Made by a program: the position numbers and the translations under genes. Under the pieces are notes generated by a model. It made no database searches, was not told the DNA's origin, and saw only the letters and a list, made by a program, of their open reading frames with translations. Positions 51,078-59,931 of a DNA stretch of 64,000 nt are shown here, piece by piece. Position 1 is the first letter of the stretch. Every line of letters starts with the position of its first letter. Source of the DNA: Gemmatimonadales bacterium (GTDB lineage: Bacteria > Gemmatimonadota > Gemmatimonadetes > Palauibacterales > Palauibacteraceae); the NCBI GenBank assembly GCA_009838765.1, contig VXQX01000040.1:23748-87747 (forward strand), read 5' to 3'.

Positions 51078-52466
51078 CTACCGCCCCCCCGGGGTTCGAG
51101 GCACCACCCTGGTGCGGATGGGGCCGCTCAAGAGCCCGACCTCCAGGCCGTCGGCCGGCAACTCGTCGGATTCGGGCTCCAGTCGCCATTTCCGAGCCAG
51201 ACCGGCGAGCCCGGAGACGGAGACGGCCATGGCGAGGGGAATGCCCTTGCAGTCTCTGGGCTCCGCGCCGAATGGCATATAGCCCCCCCGCGGGCATGCG
51301 TGTCCCTCCAGCCAACGCTCGGGCCTGAACGCTTCGCCGTCCCGCCAGTAGTCGGCGCGGCGGTGCATCACGTGCGGGACGACCTCGACCAGCGTGCCCT
51401 TCGGTATGAAGTAGCCGCCGAGCGAAGTGTCCCGCACCGCCCTCCGGGGCACCAGGAGCGGAGCGGGCGGTTGAAGACGAAGCAGTTCCTTGTAGACGGC
51501 CTCGGCGTAGGGGAGCCGCTCCAGATCCTCGGCACGCAACGGCCGGTCGCCGGCGACGCGATCCACTTCCTCCTCGAGACGCGCCCGCGTTTCCGGATTG
51601 CGGCTCAGGTAGTACGGAGCATAGGCCATGGCATGAACCGCCGGGTCCCAGGCGCCGACGAACACCACATACGCCTCGTCGCGAATCTCCGAATCGCTGC
51701 TGAAGGACCAGTCCGACTCGCCCCGCTCCGTCGCCTGGACAAGGTGCGCGAGCACGCTCGTTCCCCGGCTGTCGGCATCCCGCGCGTCCCGGATCGCGTC
51801 GTACACGGCCTCGTCCAGCGGCCTGATCGTCCTGCGCGCCTTCAGATCGTGCGGCAGGGGCAGTTTCCTGATCAGCCGGTATCCGGGCGCGGCGAACACG
51901 ACGAAGCCGAGCTTGGCCGCTCTCATCATGGCCAGACCCGGCCCCGGGCCCAGTTCACGCCCTGTGCCGAGTATCGTCGTCGTCAGCGCGTCCCACGTGA
52001 AGCGCTCGATCTCGGCCCGGAAGTCGACGGTGCTCCCCGCCGCAAGCCTGTCGGCGAAAGACGACGCTTCCGAGACGGCGATTCGCCTGAACGCCGCGAT
52101 CCGTTCGGAAGTGAACGCGGTGACCATGAGATCCGTGAGACGTCCGTGATCTTCACCGAACGGCGTCCTGGCGAGGCCCGGGGACTGAATGACCTCGAAG
52201 GCGAACTCCGGAGAATCTTTCTGGAACCGCAGCGGCTCCCGCGTGAGAACCTCCTCGGCGAGATCCGCGTCGAAGACCGCGCAGTGCCTGCCGTTGGGCA
52301 TTTCGAAGTAGACGATGTCGCCCCAGCGTTCGTGGAGCCAGTGGAAGAAGCCGGTGTAGTCGGCCGCCAGCCGGCGCATGGTCTGGAGCTTCTTCCGCGG
52401 CGGACCCGGAGGAAGCTGGCGGTCCAGCCGGGTTGCCGGGTCGGTCGACCTCTCTGTTGTGGTCAC
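51078..52466 (-). CDS. Cytochrome P450 (first of a divergent paralogous pair)
   Basis: 462-aa soluble P450. K-helix ExxR is E327-R330 (KELLRLQPP); haem loop FGAEPRDCKG has Cys406. PERW motif FRPERWLEG fits. The I-helix around 269-280 reads FVGAWDPAVHAM, lacking the usual acid-Thr pair that helps oxygen activation, so the chemistry may be unusual (for example, dehydration, isomerisation or peroxide use). It is closely similar to the P450 at 52690 across the N-terminal half (GDIVYFEMP against GEIVAFELP). No ferredoxin or reductase is near. Confidence 0.93.
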   Translation of the reverse strand: MTTTERSTDPATRLDRQLPPGPPRKKLQTMRRLAADYTGFFHWLHERWGDIVYFEMPNGRHCAVFDADLAEEVLTREPLRFQKDSPEFAFEVIQSPGLARTPFGEDHGRLTDLMVTAFTSERIAAFRRIAVSEASSFADRLAAGSTVDFRAEIERFTWDALTTTILGTGRELGPGPGLAMMRAAKLGFVVFAAPGYRLIRKLPLPHDLKARRTIRPLDEAVYDAIRDARDADSRGTSVLAHLVQATERGESDWSFSSDSEIRDEAYVVFVGAWDPAVHAMAYAPYYLSRNPETRARLEEEVDRVAGDRPLRAEDLERLPYAEAVYKELLRLQPPAPLLVPRRAVRDTSLGGYFIPKGTLVEVVPHVMHRRADYWRDGEAFRPERWLEGHACPRGGYMPFGAEPRDCKGIPLAMAVSVSGLAGLARKWRLEPESDELPADGLEVGLLSGPIRTRVVPRTPGGR

Positions 52467-52551
52467 GCTGCAGTGCCCCTGGATCCGACGGTGCGATTGA
52501 CTCGGTCTCGATCAAACTGCATGGTCGCGGCAATGGCGGGACAGAACGTAA

Positions 52552-52581
52552 TTGTATGTGAATACGGTCATATCGTATAGT
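52552..52581 (+). promoter_or_regulatory. AT-rich divergent P450 promoter with inverted repeat
   Basis: In an otherwise GC-rich gap, TTGTAT (52552-52557) and TATAGT (52576-52581) are 18 bases apart and point toward the second P450. An inverted repeat ATACG-7-CGTAT (52562-52578) lies inside, a possible operator. The opposite strand should also carry the promoter for the first P450, not clearly resolved. Confidence 0.45.
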
Positions 52582-52689
52582 TTCGGGGGCAGATCATACA
52601 GTGTACACGGGCGCGGGTTAGACCCTAGAGTGTTGCTATCAACCACTGCGCGGAGTCGCTGGCCGCGCCGAACCCGAGAGGGGACCTCG

Positions 52690-54096
52690 ATGAAGGAACC
52701 AGCCGGCGGTGTCGCGCCCTCGCCGCCCGGACCGAAGGGTCAACGACTCCAGAACCTTCGAGAGCGGACGAACGACTTCAGCGGGTTTGCGAACCGGCTC
52801 CGCCAGGAGTACGGAGAGATCGTCGCCTTCGAGCTTCCCTTCATGAAGTGCTGCGTCGTTTTCGACACCGAACTCATTCGCCAGGTCCTGGTCACCCAGC
52901 AACCGTACTTCCGACCATGGTTTCCGGGCGATCTCACGGACGACTTCAAGTACGGCTCGATCTCTCTGCACCAGGGCGAAGAGCACCGGCGGAGGAGCGA
53001 GTTCATGGCGTCGGCCTTCGCCGGGGATTCGGAGGGCGCCTATGCGGCGATCATCGCCGAGAAGGCGCTACTCCTGAGAGACCGGCTCCTTTCCCTGCGG
53101 GGCGCCGACGAGGGCGCCGACCTCGTCAAGGAGTTTGAACGGTTCGCCTGGGATGCCATCGTCGGGATCGTCCTCGGCCGCGACGTCCAGCTTCCTCGTC
53201 GACTGGGGGAAGACACGCTCGACCTCCAGAAGATGTACCTGGTGCTGGATATCGTACCCGGACCGAGACTGCTCAAGTCGCTGCCCCTCCCGACCCTCCG
53301 ACGAGGGAGGAAGAGCGTAAAGCTCGTTGACGACGCCATCTACGGCGCCATGCAGAAGGCTCGCGACTCCGAATACTCCCGCGAAGACATCGTCGCGAAG
53401 TACGTGCGGGCCACGGATCTCGATGGCGCCGCGGGACCGTTGGAGACCGACCGGGCGATCCGGGATGAATTGATCATCCTGCTCACGGCCTTCATCGACG
53501 CGCCGACCAGCGCGCTTGCCTTCGCGGTCCACTACCTGGCCGCGAATCCCGATGTCCGTCGGAAGGTGGAGCGCGAGGCGGATGCGGTCCTGAACGGCGG
53601 TAGCATCGACGAGACCGCCTTCGACAGGCTCCCGTACACCGGCGCCGTCCTCGACGAAGTGCTGCGGATCGACCCGCCGACGGCCGTGATGTTGCCAAAG
53701 GAGGCAACGGAGGACCGCGTGCTCGGGGGATACCTGATTCCCGCGGGCACGCTCGTTCACGTGGCGATGAGGGCTCTGCACCACGCACCGGAACACTGGA
53801 ATCGGGCGTCGGACTTCGAGCCGGAGCGCTGGCTTGAAAATCCGCGCCCGCCCTGTCCGGCGCATGCCTACATTCCGTTCGGTCTGGGCCCTCACTTCTG
53901 CCAGGGGATGGACATCGCGAAGAGGATTGTCGTGTTCGCTCTGGCAGCTCTCGCCGAGCGGCTCCGGCTGGAACCCCGGTCCGCCGAACCACCGAACCGG
54001 AACGACACCGCCGTCGGCGTCGCCGGGCCGTGGACGGCGGACGTTCACGAGAGGCGGAGTTCGACCCGCCTCCAAGCGAGGGAGCGACATGGCTGA
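52690..54096 (+). CDS. Cytochrome P450 (second of a divergent paralogous pair)
   Basis: 468-aa P450. ExxR is E323-R326 (LDEVLRIDPP); the haem loop FGLGPHFCQG has Cys404, with His in place of the usual Arg as in many bacterial P450s. The I-helix near 266-277 reads AFIDAPTSALAF, again departing from the A/G-G-x-D/E-T-T consensus. I start at the ATG at 52690 (GAGGGG upstream). The stop overlaps the downstream SRPBCC gene by eight bases, so the two should be made together. Paralogue of the P450 at 51078-52466. Confidence 0.93.
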   Translation: MKEPAGGVAPSPPGPKGQRLQNLRERTNDFSGFANRLRQEYGEIVAFELPFMKCCVVFDTELIRQVLVTQQPYFRPWFPGDLTDDFKYGSISLHQGEEHRRRSEFMASAFAGDSEGAYAAIIAEKALLLRDRLLSLRGADEGADLVKEFERFAWDAIVGIVLGRDVQLPRRLGEDTLDLQKMYLVLDIVPGPRLLKSLPLPTLRRGRKSVKLVDDAIYGAMQKARDSEYSREDIVAKYVRATDLDGAAGPLETDRAIRDELIILLTAFIDAPTSALAFAVHYLAANPDVRRKVEREADAVLNGGSIDETAFDRLPYTGAVLDEVLRIDPPTAVMLPKEATEDRVLGGYLIPAGTLVHVAMRALHHAPEHWNRASDFEPERWLENPRPPCPAHAYIPFGLGPHFCQGMDIAKRIVVFALAALAERLRLEPRSAEPPNRNDTAVGVAGPWTADVHERRSSTRLQARERHG

Positions 54097-54634
54097 TTCA
54101 GATGCAGGTTCCCGACGCCCGGACCCGAGGGCGGTGGCGGTCGGAGATACCGAGCCGGTGCTCGTGGCCAGGATGATCGACACGATCGACGCCGGCCCGG
54201 AAGCCGTGTTCGCGACGGTCGCGCACGGCGGCCGGCACGGCGCTGCGATTCCCGAAGTGGAAAGCGTGGATTTCGTTTCCGACGAGACCATGGGACTCGG
54301 CGCGCAGTTCCGCGAGAACCGGGACTGGACGCCGGTCCAGGTGCTGTTCGCAAAGTTCGCCAGGTTGCACAGGAACGTCGTCTCGTGCATCGAGTACGAA
54401 CCCCACCGGCGAGTGCGGTACATGTCCAATGGCGCCGGAGCGCTTTGGCATTCGATCTACACGCTCACCCCGGTAGGCGAAGGCCGGACGCGGTTGGAAC
54501 TCCGACTCGAGATCCGGCCGAAAAATCTGCTGGGCAGATGGCTGCCGCAGTTGCTGAAGGCTCCCCTTCAGGCCAGCACCGAGAACGACTTCACGGCGAT
54601 CAAGCGCCACATCGAAGACAAGAACTCGTCGTAG
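54089..54634 (+). CDS. SRPBCC-fold protein (polyketide cyclase/START-like)
   Basis: 181-aa protein with the helix-grip pattern: VARMIDTIDAGPEAVFATVA, VESVDFVSDETMGLGAQF, SCIEYEPHRRVRYMS and LWHSIYTLTPVGEGRTRLEL, ending in a long helix (LLGRWLPQLLKAPLQAS). Binds hydrophobic ligands; may act as a cyclase, carrier or substrate-binding partner to the P450 it overlaps. No catalytic residues can be named. Confidence 0.82.
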   Translation: MADSDAGSRRPDPRAVAVGDTEPVLVARMIDTIDAGPEAVFATVAHGGRHGAAIPEVESVDFVSDETMGLGAQFRENRDWTPVQVLFAKFARLHRNVVSCIEYEPHRRVRYMSNGAGALWHSIYTLTPVGEGRTRLELRLEIRPKNLLGRWLPQLLKAPLQASTENDFTAIKRHIEDKNSS

Positions 54635-54679
54635 GAGGGCGCACGATCCAGCCCCGGTGACCGGCAGCCCGGAAAGGCG

Positions 54680-56146
54680 CTATCGATCCAGCGCCACCCA
54701 CACGCTCTTGAGGTGGGTGTACTTCTCCAGCGCCGACTGGAAGCCCAGGTCCCTGCCGAAGCCGCTTTCCTTGTAGCCGCCGAACGGCGATCCGGGCGCG
54801 GACTGGTGGTAGGTGTTCACCCAAACCGTCCCCGCTTCGATTTCGGCCGCCAGCCGGTGCGCCTTGCCGATGTCGCGGGTCCACACTCCGGCCGCGAGCC
54901 CGTACAGCGAGTCGTTGGCCTTGGCGACCGCGTCGTCCACGTCATCGAACGGAATCACCGCCGCCACAGGGCCGAAGATCTCCTCGCGGGCGATGGTCAT
55001 CGTCGGGTCCACGTCGCTGAAGACGGTGGCGGTAACGAAATTGCCGCGCCCTTTCACCTTCACGCGCTCGCCGCCCGCCACCAGGTTCGCGCCGTCCCGC
55101 CTGCCGGCCTCGACGTACCCCATCACGCGGTCGAGCTGCTCCCCGCTCACGATCGCCCCCAGGCGCGTCGTAGGGGCCATCGGGTCGCCCACTCTGGCCT
55201 CCGCGGCGAGCCCCTTCAGTGCGTCGAGGAATTCGTCGTGCACCGCGCGCTCCACCAGGATACGGCTCCCCGCCGCGCACACCTCGCCCTTGCCGTAGAA
55301 GACGCCCATCGAGGCGCCCTGCACGGCCACGTCCAGGTCCGCGTCGGCGAAGACGATGTTCGGCGACTTGCCGCCCAGCTCCAGCGACACCTTCTTGAGC
55401 GTCTCCGCAGCCTCGCGCATGATGATCCGGCCCACCTCGGTCGAGCCGGTGAACGTGATCGTGTCCACCCCGGCGTGGCGTACCAGCGCCGCGCCCGCCG
55501 TCTCCCCGAAGCCGGGCACCACGTTCAGGACGCCCGGCGGCAACCCCGCTTCAGCGGCCAGCTCGCCCAGGCGCAACGCGGTCAACGGCGTCTGCTCGGC
55601 GGGCTTGAGCACCACCGTGTTCCCGCAGGCGAGAGCCGGCGCCACCTTCCACGCCGCCAGCGTCAACGGGAAGTTCCACGGGACGATCGCCCCGACCACC
55701 CCCACGGGCTCGCGCAGCGTGTAGTTGAGGAACGGCCCCGGCACCGGGATCGTGTCGCCCTGCACTTTGTCGGCGAGCCCGGCATAATAGCGGAATACCT
55801 GCGCCGCGATGGGCACGTCGGCGTGCCGCGCCTCGAGGTACGGCTTGCCGTTGTCCCGGGTCTCGAGCAGCCCCAGTTCGTCGGCATTCGCGTCCACCAG
55901 GTCCGCCAGCTTCCAGAGCAGCCTGGCGCGCTCGTGCGGGTTTATCCGCCGCCAAGCGTCGTCGCGGAACGCCGCGCGCGCCGCCGCCACCGCGCGGTCG
56001 ATATCCGCGGCGTCCCCCTCGGCCACCTGGGCGATGGTCTCCTCGGTCGCCGGGTTCACCGTCGCGAACGTGCGGCCACCCTCCGCGTCTGCCCACTCGT
56101 TCCCGATCCAGAGGCGGTTGCGAATCGCTGCAGTCTTGGCGGTCAT
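54680..56146 (-). CDS. Aldehyde dehydrogenase (NAD(P)+-dependent)
   Basis: 488-aa aldehyde dehydrogenase of the ALDH1/betaine-aldehyde type. Catalytic Cys in KGEVCAAGSRI and general-base Glu in SLELGGKSPNIVF are clear, as are VPWNFPL, FTGSTEVGR and the end motif PFGGYKESGFGRDLG. Likely cytosolic tetramer; physiological aldehyde unknown. I place the start at the ATG at 56146 (AAGGATC upstream). It could oxidise an aldehyde formed by the neighbouring P450s/oxygenase or alcohols from the PQQ enzyme. Confidence 0.95.
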   Translation of the reverse strand: MTAKTAAIRNRLWIGNEWADAEGGRTFATVNPATEETIAQVAEGDAADIDRAVAAARAAFRDDAWRRINPHERARLLWKLADLVDANADELGLLETRDNGKPYLEARHADVPIAAQVFRYYAGLADKVQGDTIPVPGPFLNYTLREPVGVVGAIVPWNFPLTLAAWKVAPALACGNTVVLKPAEQTPLTALRLGELAAEAGLPPGVLNVVPGFGETAGAALVRHAGVDTITFTGSTEVGRIIMREAAETLKKVSLELGGKSPNIVFADADLDVAVQGASMGVFYGKGEVCAAGSRILVERAVHDEFLDALKGLAAEARVGDPMAPTTRLGAIVSGEQLDRVMGYVEAGRRDGANLVAGGERVKVKGRGNFVTATVFSDVDPTMTIAREEIFGPVAAVIPFDDVDDAVAKANDSLYGLAAGVWTRDIGKAHRLAAEIEAGTVWVNTYHQSAPGSPFGGYKESGFGRDLGFQSALEKYTHLKSVWVALDR

Positions 56147-56165
56147 CTTCGGGATCCTTGGGGGC

Positions 56166-56201
56166 TGGCGTGACCGTAGAGGGGGTTGGCGTGACCGTAG
56201 A
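56166..56201 (+). repeat. Short direct repeat upstream of the aldehyde dehydrogenase
   Basis: tggcgtgaccgtaga occurs at 56166-56180 and again at 56187-56201, 21 bases apart. It sits in the 5' leader of the aldehyde dehydrogenase gene and may be a tandem regulator-binding site. Confidence 0.7.
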
Positions 56202-56279
56202 AGATAACACGCCTGCAAGCTCGACGTGAAAGGGTCAAGAACGGCTGGAACAGCCGTGTGGTTCGGGGTGGGAACGATG

Positions 56280-56642
56280 TCACGATGCGGGCTCCCAAAG
56301 CTCGATCGCGTTTCCTTCGGGGTCGTGGATGCGGGCGAAGCGGCCCACACCCTCCATCTCGCTCTGGTGGCTCACGTCGATATTCGCGGATTCAAGTTGT
56401 GCGATCATCGCGTCCAGGTCGGCTACCCTGAAATTCAGCATGAACGTCTTGTCCGCCGCAAAATAGTCCGTGTCAGCGTCGAAGGGCGCGAAGACCGTAA
56501 CCCCGGACTCGGTCACCCAGGGCGCCATCTCCATGTTCGTCGGAGCAGGATTGATGCCGAGGTGATCCTTGTACCACCTCGCAAGTCCTCCCGGGTCCCT
56601 GGCCCGAAAGAAGAACCCGCCGAACCCCATTACGTTTTGCAC
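56280..56642 (-). CDS. VOC superfamily protein
   Basis: 120-aa single-domain VOC protein: VMGFGGFFFRARDPGGLARW, FMLNFRVADLDAMIAQLES and FARIHDPEGNAIELWEP, the last typical of bleomycin-resistance/glyoxalase relatives. It would dimerise to make a full active site. I start at the GTG at 56642 (AAAGGA before it); the ATG four codons later is an alternative. Exact substrate unknown. Confidence 0.83.
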   Translation of the reverse strand: MQNVMGFGGFFFRARDPGGLARWYKDHLGINPAPTNMEMAPWVTESGVTVFAPFDADTDYFAADKTFMLNFRVADLDAMIAQLESANIDVSHQSEMEGVGRFARIHDPEGNAIELWEPAS

Positions 56643-56757
56643 GCTACGTCCTTTCGATGATGAGCGGCCCGATTCGATGATGAGCGGCACGATCGACGCT
56701 CCCGGAACAGTATGTCGAGAGGGCGCATACGCTCGGAAGGGCAGCTCCCCCGCCACG

Positions 56758-57507
56758 CTATTCCCCCTGACCGAGTCGATCCGTCCACGCGGCCACATGC
56801 GCCGCCACCTCGTCGGCGACCCCCTCGCTGGAGCGGCCGCTGCGCTTGAGGACGTGGAAGGAATGGTCGGCCTCCTCAAGCTGGCGGAGCGTGGCGAGCG
56901 AGCCGAGCGAGGCGCACGTCTCTTCGATCAGATCCCGGCGGGCGAGGGCGTCGCGGGTTCCCTGCAGGAAGAGCATCGGCACCGTGACGCTGCCCAGGTG
57001 GGCGGCGCGCTCGGCGGCGCGCTCCGGACGGCCGGGCGCGTGGAGCGGGAAGCCGAAGAAGACGAGACTGCGCACGCCCGGCAGCGGCCCCTCGGAGGCG
57101 GCGGTCGACGTCATGCGGCCGCCCAGCGACTTCCCGCCCGCCAGCAGAGGAAGCCCGTCGGCAAGGGCAGCGGCCTTCGCGACGGCGGCCCGCACGGTTT
57201 CGACGAGGACCGCCGGACGGTCGGGGGGTCGGCGCCGGCCGGAGAGCGCCCGCGCCTCCATGTAGGGGAAGTGGTAGCGAAACGACGCGATCCCCCGCCC
57301 CGCCAGCCGCTGCGCCATGTCCGACATGAACGGGTGTTCGATGCCCGCCCCGGCCCCGTGCGCGAAGGCGAGCATGGCGCGCGGCTCGGGCGGCCGGACG
57401 AGCAGGGCCGACACTTCGCTCACGCGGAGGGAGACGAACTGCGCCTGCTCGGGGAAGCGGTGCGTCTCGGCCACCTCGCCGGCCGCGCGGGGAGCAGACC
57501 GGTTCAC
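56758..57507 (-). CDS. Alpha/beta-hydrolase (KANL3/Tex30-like)
   Basis: 249-aa hydrolase. Nucleophile elbow GGKSLGGRM (Ser in GxSxG), oxyanion loop FAHGAGAGIEHPFM, an Asp in FLQGTRDALAR and the catalytic His in ADHSFHVLKRSG complete the triad. The pattern matches the TEX30/KANL3 branch of the dienelactone-hydrolase-like fold. The GTG start overlaps the MFS transporter stop (GTGA at 57507-57504). Substrate unknown. Confidence 0.88.
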   Translation of the reverse strand: MNRSAPRAAGEVAETHRFPEQAQFVSLRVSEVSALLVRPPEPRAMLAFAHGAGAGIEHPFMSDMAQRLAGRGIASFRYHFPYMEARALSGRRRPPDRPAVLVETVRAAVAKAAALADGLPLLAGGKSLGGRMTSTAASEGPLPGVRSLVFFGFPLHAPGRPERAAERAAHLGSVTVPMLFLQGTRDALARRDLIEETCASLGSLATLRQLEEADHSFHVLKRSGRSSEGVADEVAAHVAAWTDRLGQGE

Positions 57508-58769
57508 GACGACTTCGTGTCCGGCTGGTCGCGCGGTTCGTGGGCGGCGACCGGGCCCGTCCAGCGGTCGGTGGGATCGAGTTCTTCCTCCACCCCGGGA
57601 TCGCGCGGAGCCGGGATCCGGAGCGCCAGCCACAGGGCGATGGCGGATGCCGCGGCCCCGACCAGGAACGGACTCCCGATAGAGTACAACTCGAACAGGT
57701 GGCCCGCCGCCAGCGGCGCCAGCACCCGGCCCAGCCCCCCGGCCAACTGGCTTCCGCCGAGCACGGATCCCTGCGAATGCTCGTCCGTGTTCCGCGAGAT
57801 CAACGCGTGGAGCGATGGGAAGATGAGCCCCGTGGCCGCCGCCCAACTCGGCACGAGGAGCCAGAGTTGCCAGCGGTCGGCCAGGAACGGGATGGCGCCG
57901 ACGCCCAGGGCGAGCAGCGCGCACCCGGCGCGTACCGTGTTCGGTTCGCCGAACCGCTTCACGATCCGCCCGACGAGCCCGCCGCGCACGATGACGGTGA
58001 CACCCCCCGCGAGCGTGAACACGAGGCCCATGTCCGCCGCCGTCATCGCGAACACGCGCTCCGTGTAGAGGGCCAACACCGACGTCATCGAGGTGAAGCA
58101 ACCGATGGTCAGCACGTATACGAGGAGGAGCAACCACAGCGGGTACCGCGTCAGAGAGCCCAGCCAGAGGCTGACGGTCGCGGCCTCCCCCTTCGACGCA
58201 TCGGCCCGGCCCGACCGGAAGTGCCGCGACTCCGGGAGCAGAACCACGGCCGCCATCAGGTTGAGCAGGCACAGCCCGCCGGCGACGTAACCGGGCACCC
58301 CGAGCCCGAAGCGGCTGAAGAACCCTCCGATCGCCGGCCCGAGCATGATGCCGAGGCCGGACGCGGCTCCGATGAAGCCGAGCCCCCGGGCTCGTTCCTC
58401 GCCCTCCGTAGAGTCCGCGACGTACGCCTGCGCGATCCCGAGCGTCCCGCCGGCGGCGCCCGCCGTCGCGCGCGAGATGAGGAGAAGCCACAGGTTGTCC
58501 GCAAGCGCGAACAGGAGGTACGAGAGCGCCGACGCCAGGAGCCCGATGAGGAGGAGGCGGCGGCGGCCCACGCGGTCGGAGAACCGTCCCCAGATCGGTG
58601 CGGACAGGAGCTGCGTGATCGAGAACGAGGCGATGATGAGGGTGACCCAGCGCGGCGAGGCCCCGAGTTCCTCGGCGTAGAACGGGAGCAGCGGGAGCAC
58701 GATGCCGAAGCCCATCATGTCCACCATCACCGTCCCGAACAGGACGCCGAGCCCGGAGCGTCTCAGCAT
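57504..58769 (-). CDS. MFS transporter, TetA-like drug:H+ antiporter
   Basis: 421-aa, 12-helix exporter of the DHA1 group. Motif A is GRFSDRVGRRRLLLIG; the first helix MVDMMGFGIVLPLLPFYAEE is typical of TetA-type multidrug exporters. A second motif A-like loop GRIVKRFGEP lies after helix 8. Substrate unknown; it is coupled to a hydrolase, perhaps exporting the hydrolysed compound. Confidence 0.9.
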   Translation of the reverse strand: MLRRSGLGVLFGTVMVDMMGFGIVLPLLPFYAEELGASPRWVTLIIASFSITQLLSAPIWGRFSDRVGRRRLLLIGLLASALSYLLFALADNLWLLLISRATAGAAGGTLGIAQAYVADSTEGEERARGLGFIGAASGLGIMLGPAIGGFFSRFGLGVPGYVAGGLCLLNLMAAVVLLPESRHFRSGRADASKGEAATVSLWLGSLTRYPLWLLLLVYVLTIGCFTSMTSVLALYTERVFAMTAADMGLVFTLAGGVTVIVRGGLVGRIVKRFGEPNTVRAGCALLALGVGAIPFLADRWQLWLLVPSWAAATGLIFPSLHALISRNTDEHSQGSVLGGSQLAGGLGRVLAPLAAGHLFELYSIGSPFLVGAAASAIALWLALRIPAPRDPGVEEELDPTDRWTGPVAAHEPRDQPDTKSS

Positions 58770-59090
58770 GCGGTTGCGGCGGTCGTCCCGTGCTTCAAGC
58801 CGAACTCCTCCCTACTCGGACCATGCCCGGACCGGGTCGGCCGGGGGCGTGAGGCGCGGCGCGGATCGGCCGCGTGGACGCTGTGCTCACGACACCCCGG
58901 ACGATCCCGGCGTTGCGCTTCCGGCGACGGAGGCCGCGGCGGAAAAACTCACTGTCCGTCGGGTGGGAGCGGGGATAGTTTGCCCCCCACCGGACGCCGG
59001 GGACAGCCCCGGGTCCCGGGACGCCCGCGGGACGGCCTCTCGCAGCCTTCAGGCATCATCTTCGGAACGGTTCTCAAGAGGAAGGGATTC
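58770..59090. other. Gap between divergent MFS and beta-oxidation genes
   Basis: No convincing gene in these 321 bases. It must contain the promoters for the leftward MFS operon and the rightward enoyl-CoA hydratase operon. A GC-rich hairpin (CCCCGGGTCCCGGG) lies at about 59013-59026. An AGAGGAAGGG ribosome site occurs just before 59091. No clear -35/-10 pair stands out. Confidence 0.5.
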
Positions 59091-59885
59091 ATGGCTGACA
59101 CGCTGATTCGATACGCGGCCGAGGACGGCGTCGCGGTCTTCACGATCGACGATCCGCCCGCGAACACATACACGTACGAGATGATGCGCGACCTGGATGA
59201 CGCGATCCTGCGCGCGCGCTTCGACGAGAACGTCCACGTCATCGTCATCCGGGGCGAGGGAGACAGGTTCTTCTCCGCCGGGGCGAACATCAAGATGCTC
59301 CAGACCTCGGACCCCTACTTCAAGTACTTCTTCTGCCTGCACGCGAACGAGACGCTGACCCGGCTGGAGCACACGCCGAAGCTCGTGATCGGCGCCCTCA
59401 ACGGGCACACGGTGGGGGGCGGACTCGAGATCGCGCTCGCGTGCGACATCCGGATCGCCCGCAGGGACGCGGGGAAGATCGGGCTGCCGGAGGTGAACCT
59501 CGGCGTCCTCCCGGGGACGGGCGGGACGCAGCGGCTCGGCCGACTGCTCGGGAAGCCGAAGGCGATCGAGTTGATGGCGGAGGGCCGCACGTTCGGGTTC
59601 GAGGAGGCGCTGGAGCTGGGCCTCGTGAACAAGGTGTTCGAGGGGGATGACGAGGCGTTTCACGCGCAGGTGATGGAGTACGCGCGGCAGTTCACGCCGC
59701 CCCACAAAGCGTCGCGCGCGGTGGGTCGCATCAAGCGGTCGGTGTGCAGCGGCGTCGAGGTACCCTTCTCCGAGGGCCTCGCGATCGAGCGCGAGCTGCA
59801 GCAGCTCCTCTTCCAGGGCGACGACGCGCGCGAGGGTCTCGCGGCCTACGTCGAACGGCGCGCACCCGAGTTCGCCGGCCGCTAG
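59091..59885 (+). CDS. Enoyl-CoA hydratase/isomerase family protein (PaaF-like)
   Basis: 264-aa crotonase. Oxyanion-hole segments FFSAGANIKMLQTSD and ALNGHTVGGGLEIALACD are intact; the catalytic Glu region LPEVNLGVLPGTGGTQRL contains both glutamate positions of hydratases (first at GGLEIAL-downstream loop, second in PEVNLG). Likely hydrates a 2-enoyl-CoA to a 3-hydroxyacyl-CoA. It is the first gene of an operon with thiolase and 3-hydroxyacyl-CoA dehydrogenase. Confidence 0.93.
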   Translation: MADTLIRYAAEDGVAVFTIDDPPANTYTYEMMRDLDDAILRARFDENVHVIVIRGEGDRFFSAGANIKMLQTSDPYFKYFFCLHANETLTRLEHTPKLVIGALNGHTVGGGLEIALACDIRIARRDAGKIGLPEVNLGVLPGTGGTQRLGRLLGKPKAIELMAEGRTFGFEEALELGLVNKVFEGDDEAFHAQVMEYARQFTPPHKASRAVGRIKRSVCSGVEVPFSEGLAIERELQQLLFQGDDAREGLAAYVERRAPEFAGR

Positions 59886-59931
59886 GTCGCGGGCGGATCG
59901 GGCCGGGACGGCAGGAGCGGAGAGACGCGCG

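Noticed and set aside
52552..52689. Longer N-terminus for the second P450
   Set aside because: The extension passes through the promoter-like AT-rich sequence; the ATG at 52690 has a good ribosome site and matches the paralogue length.
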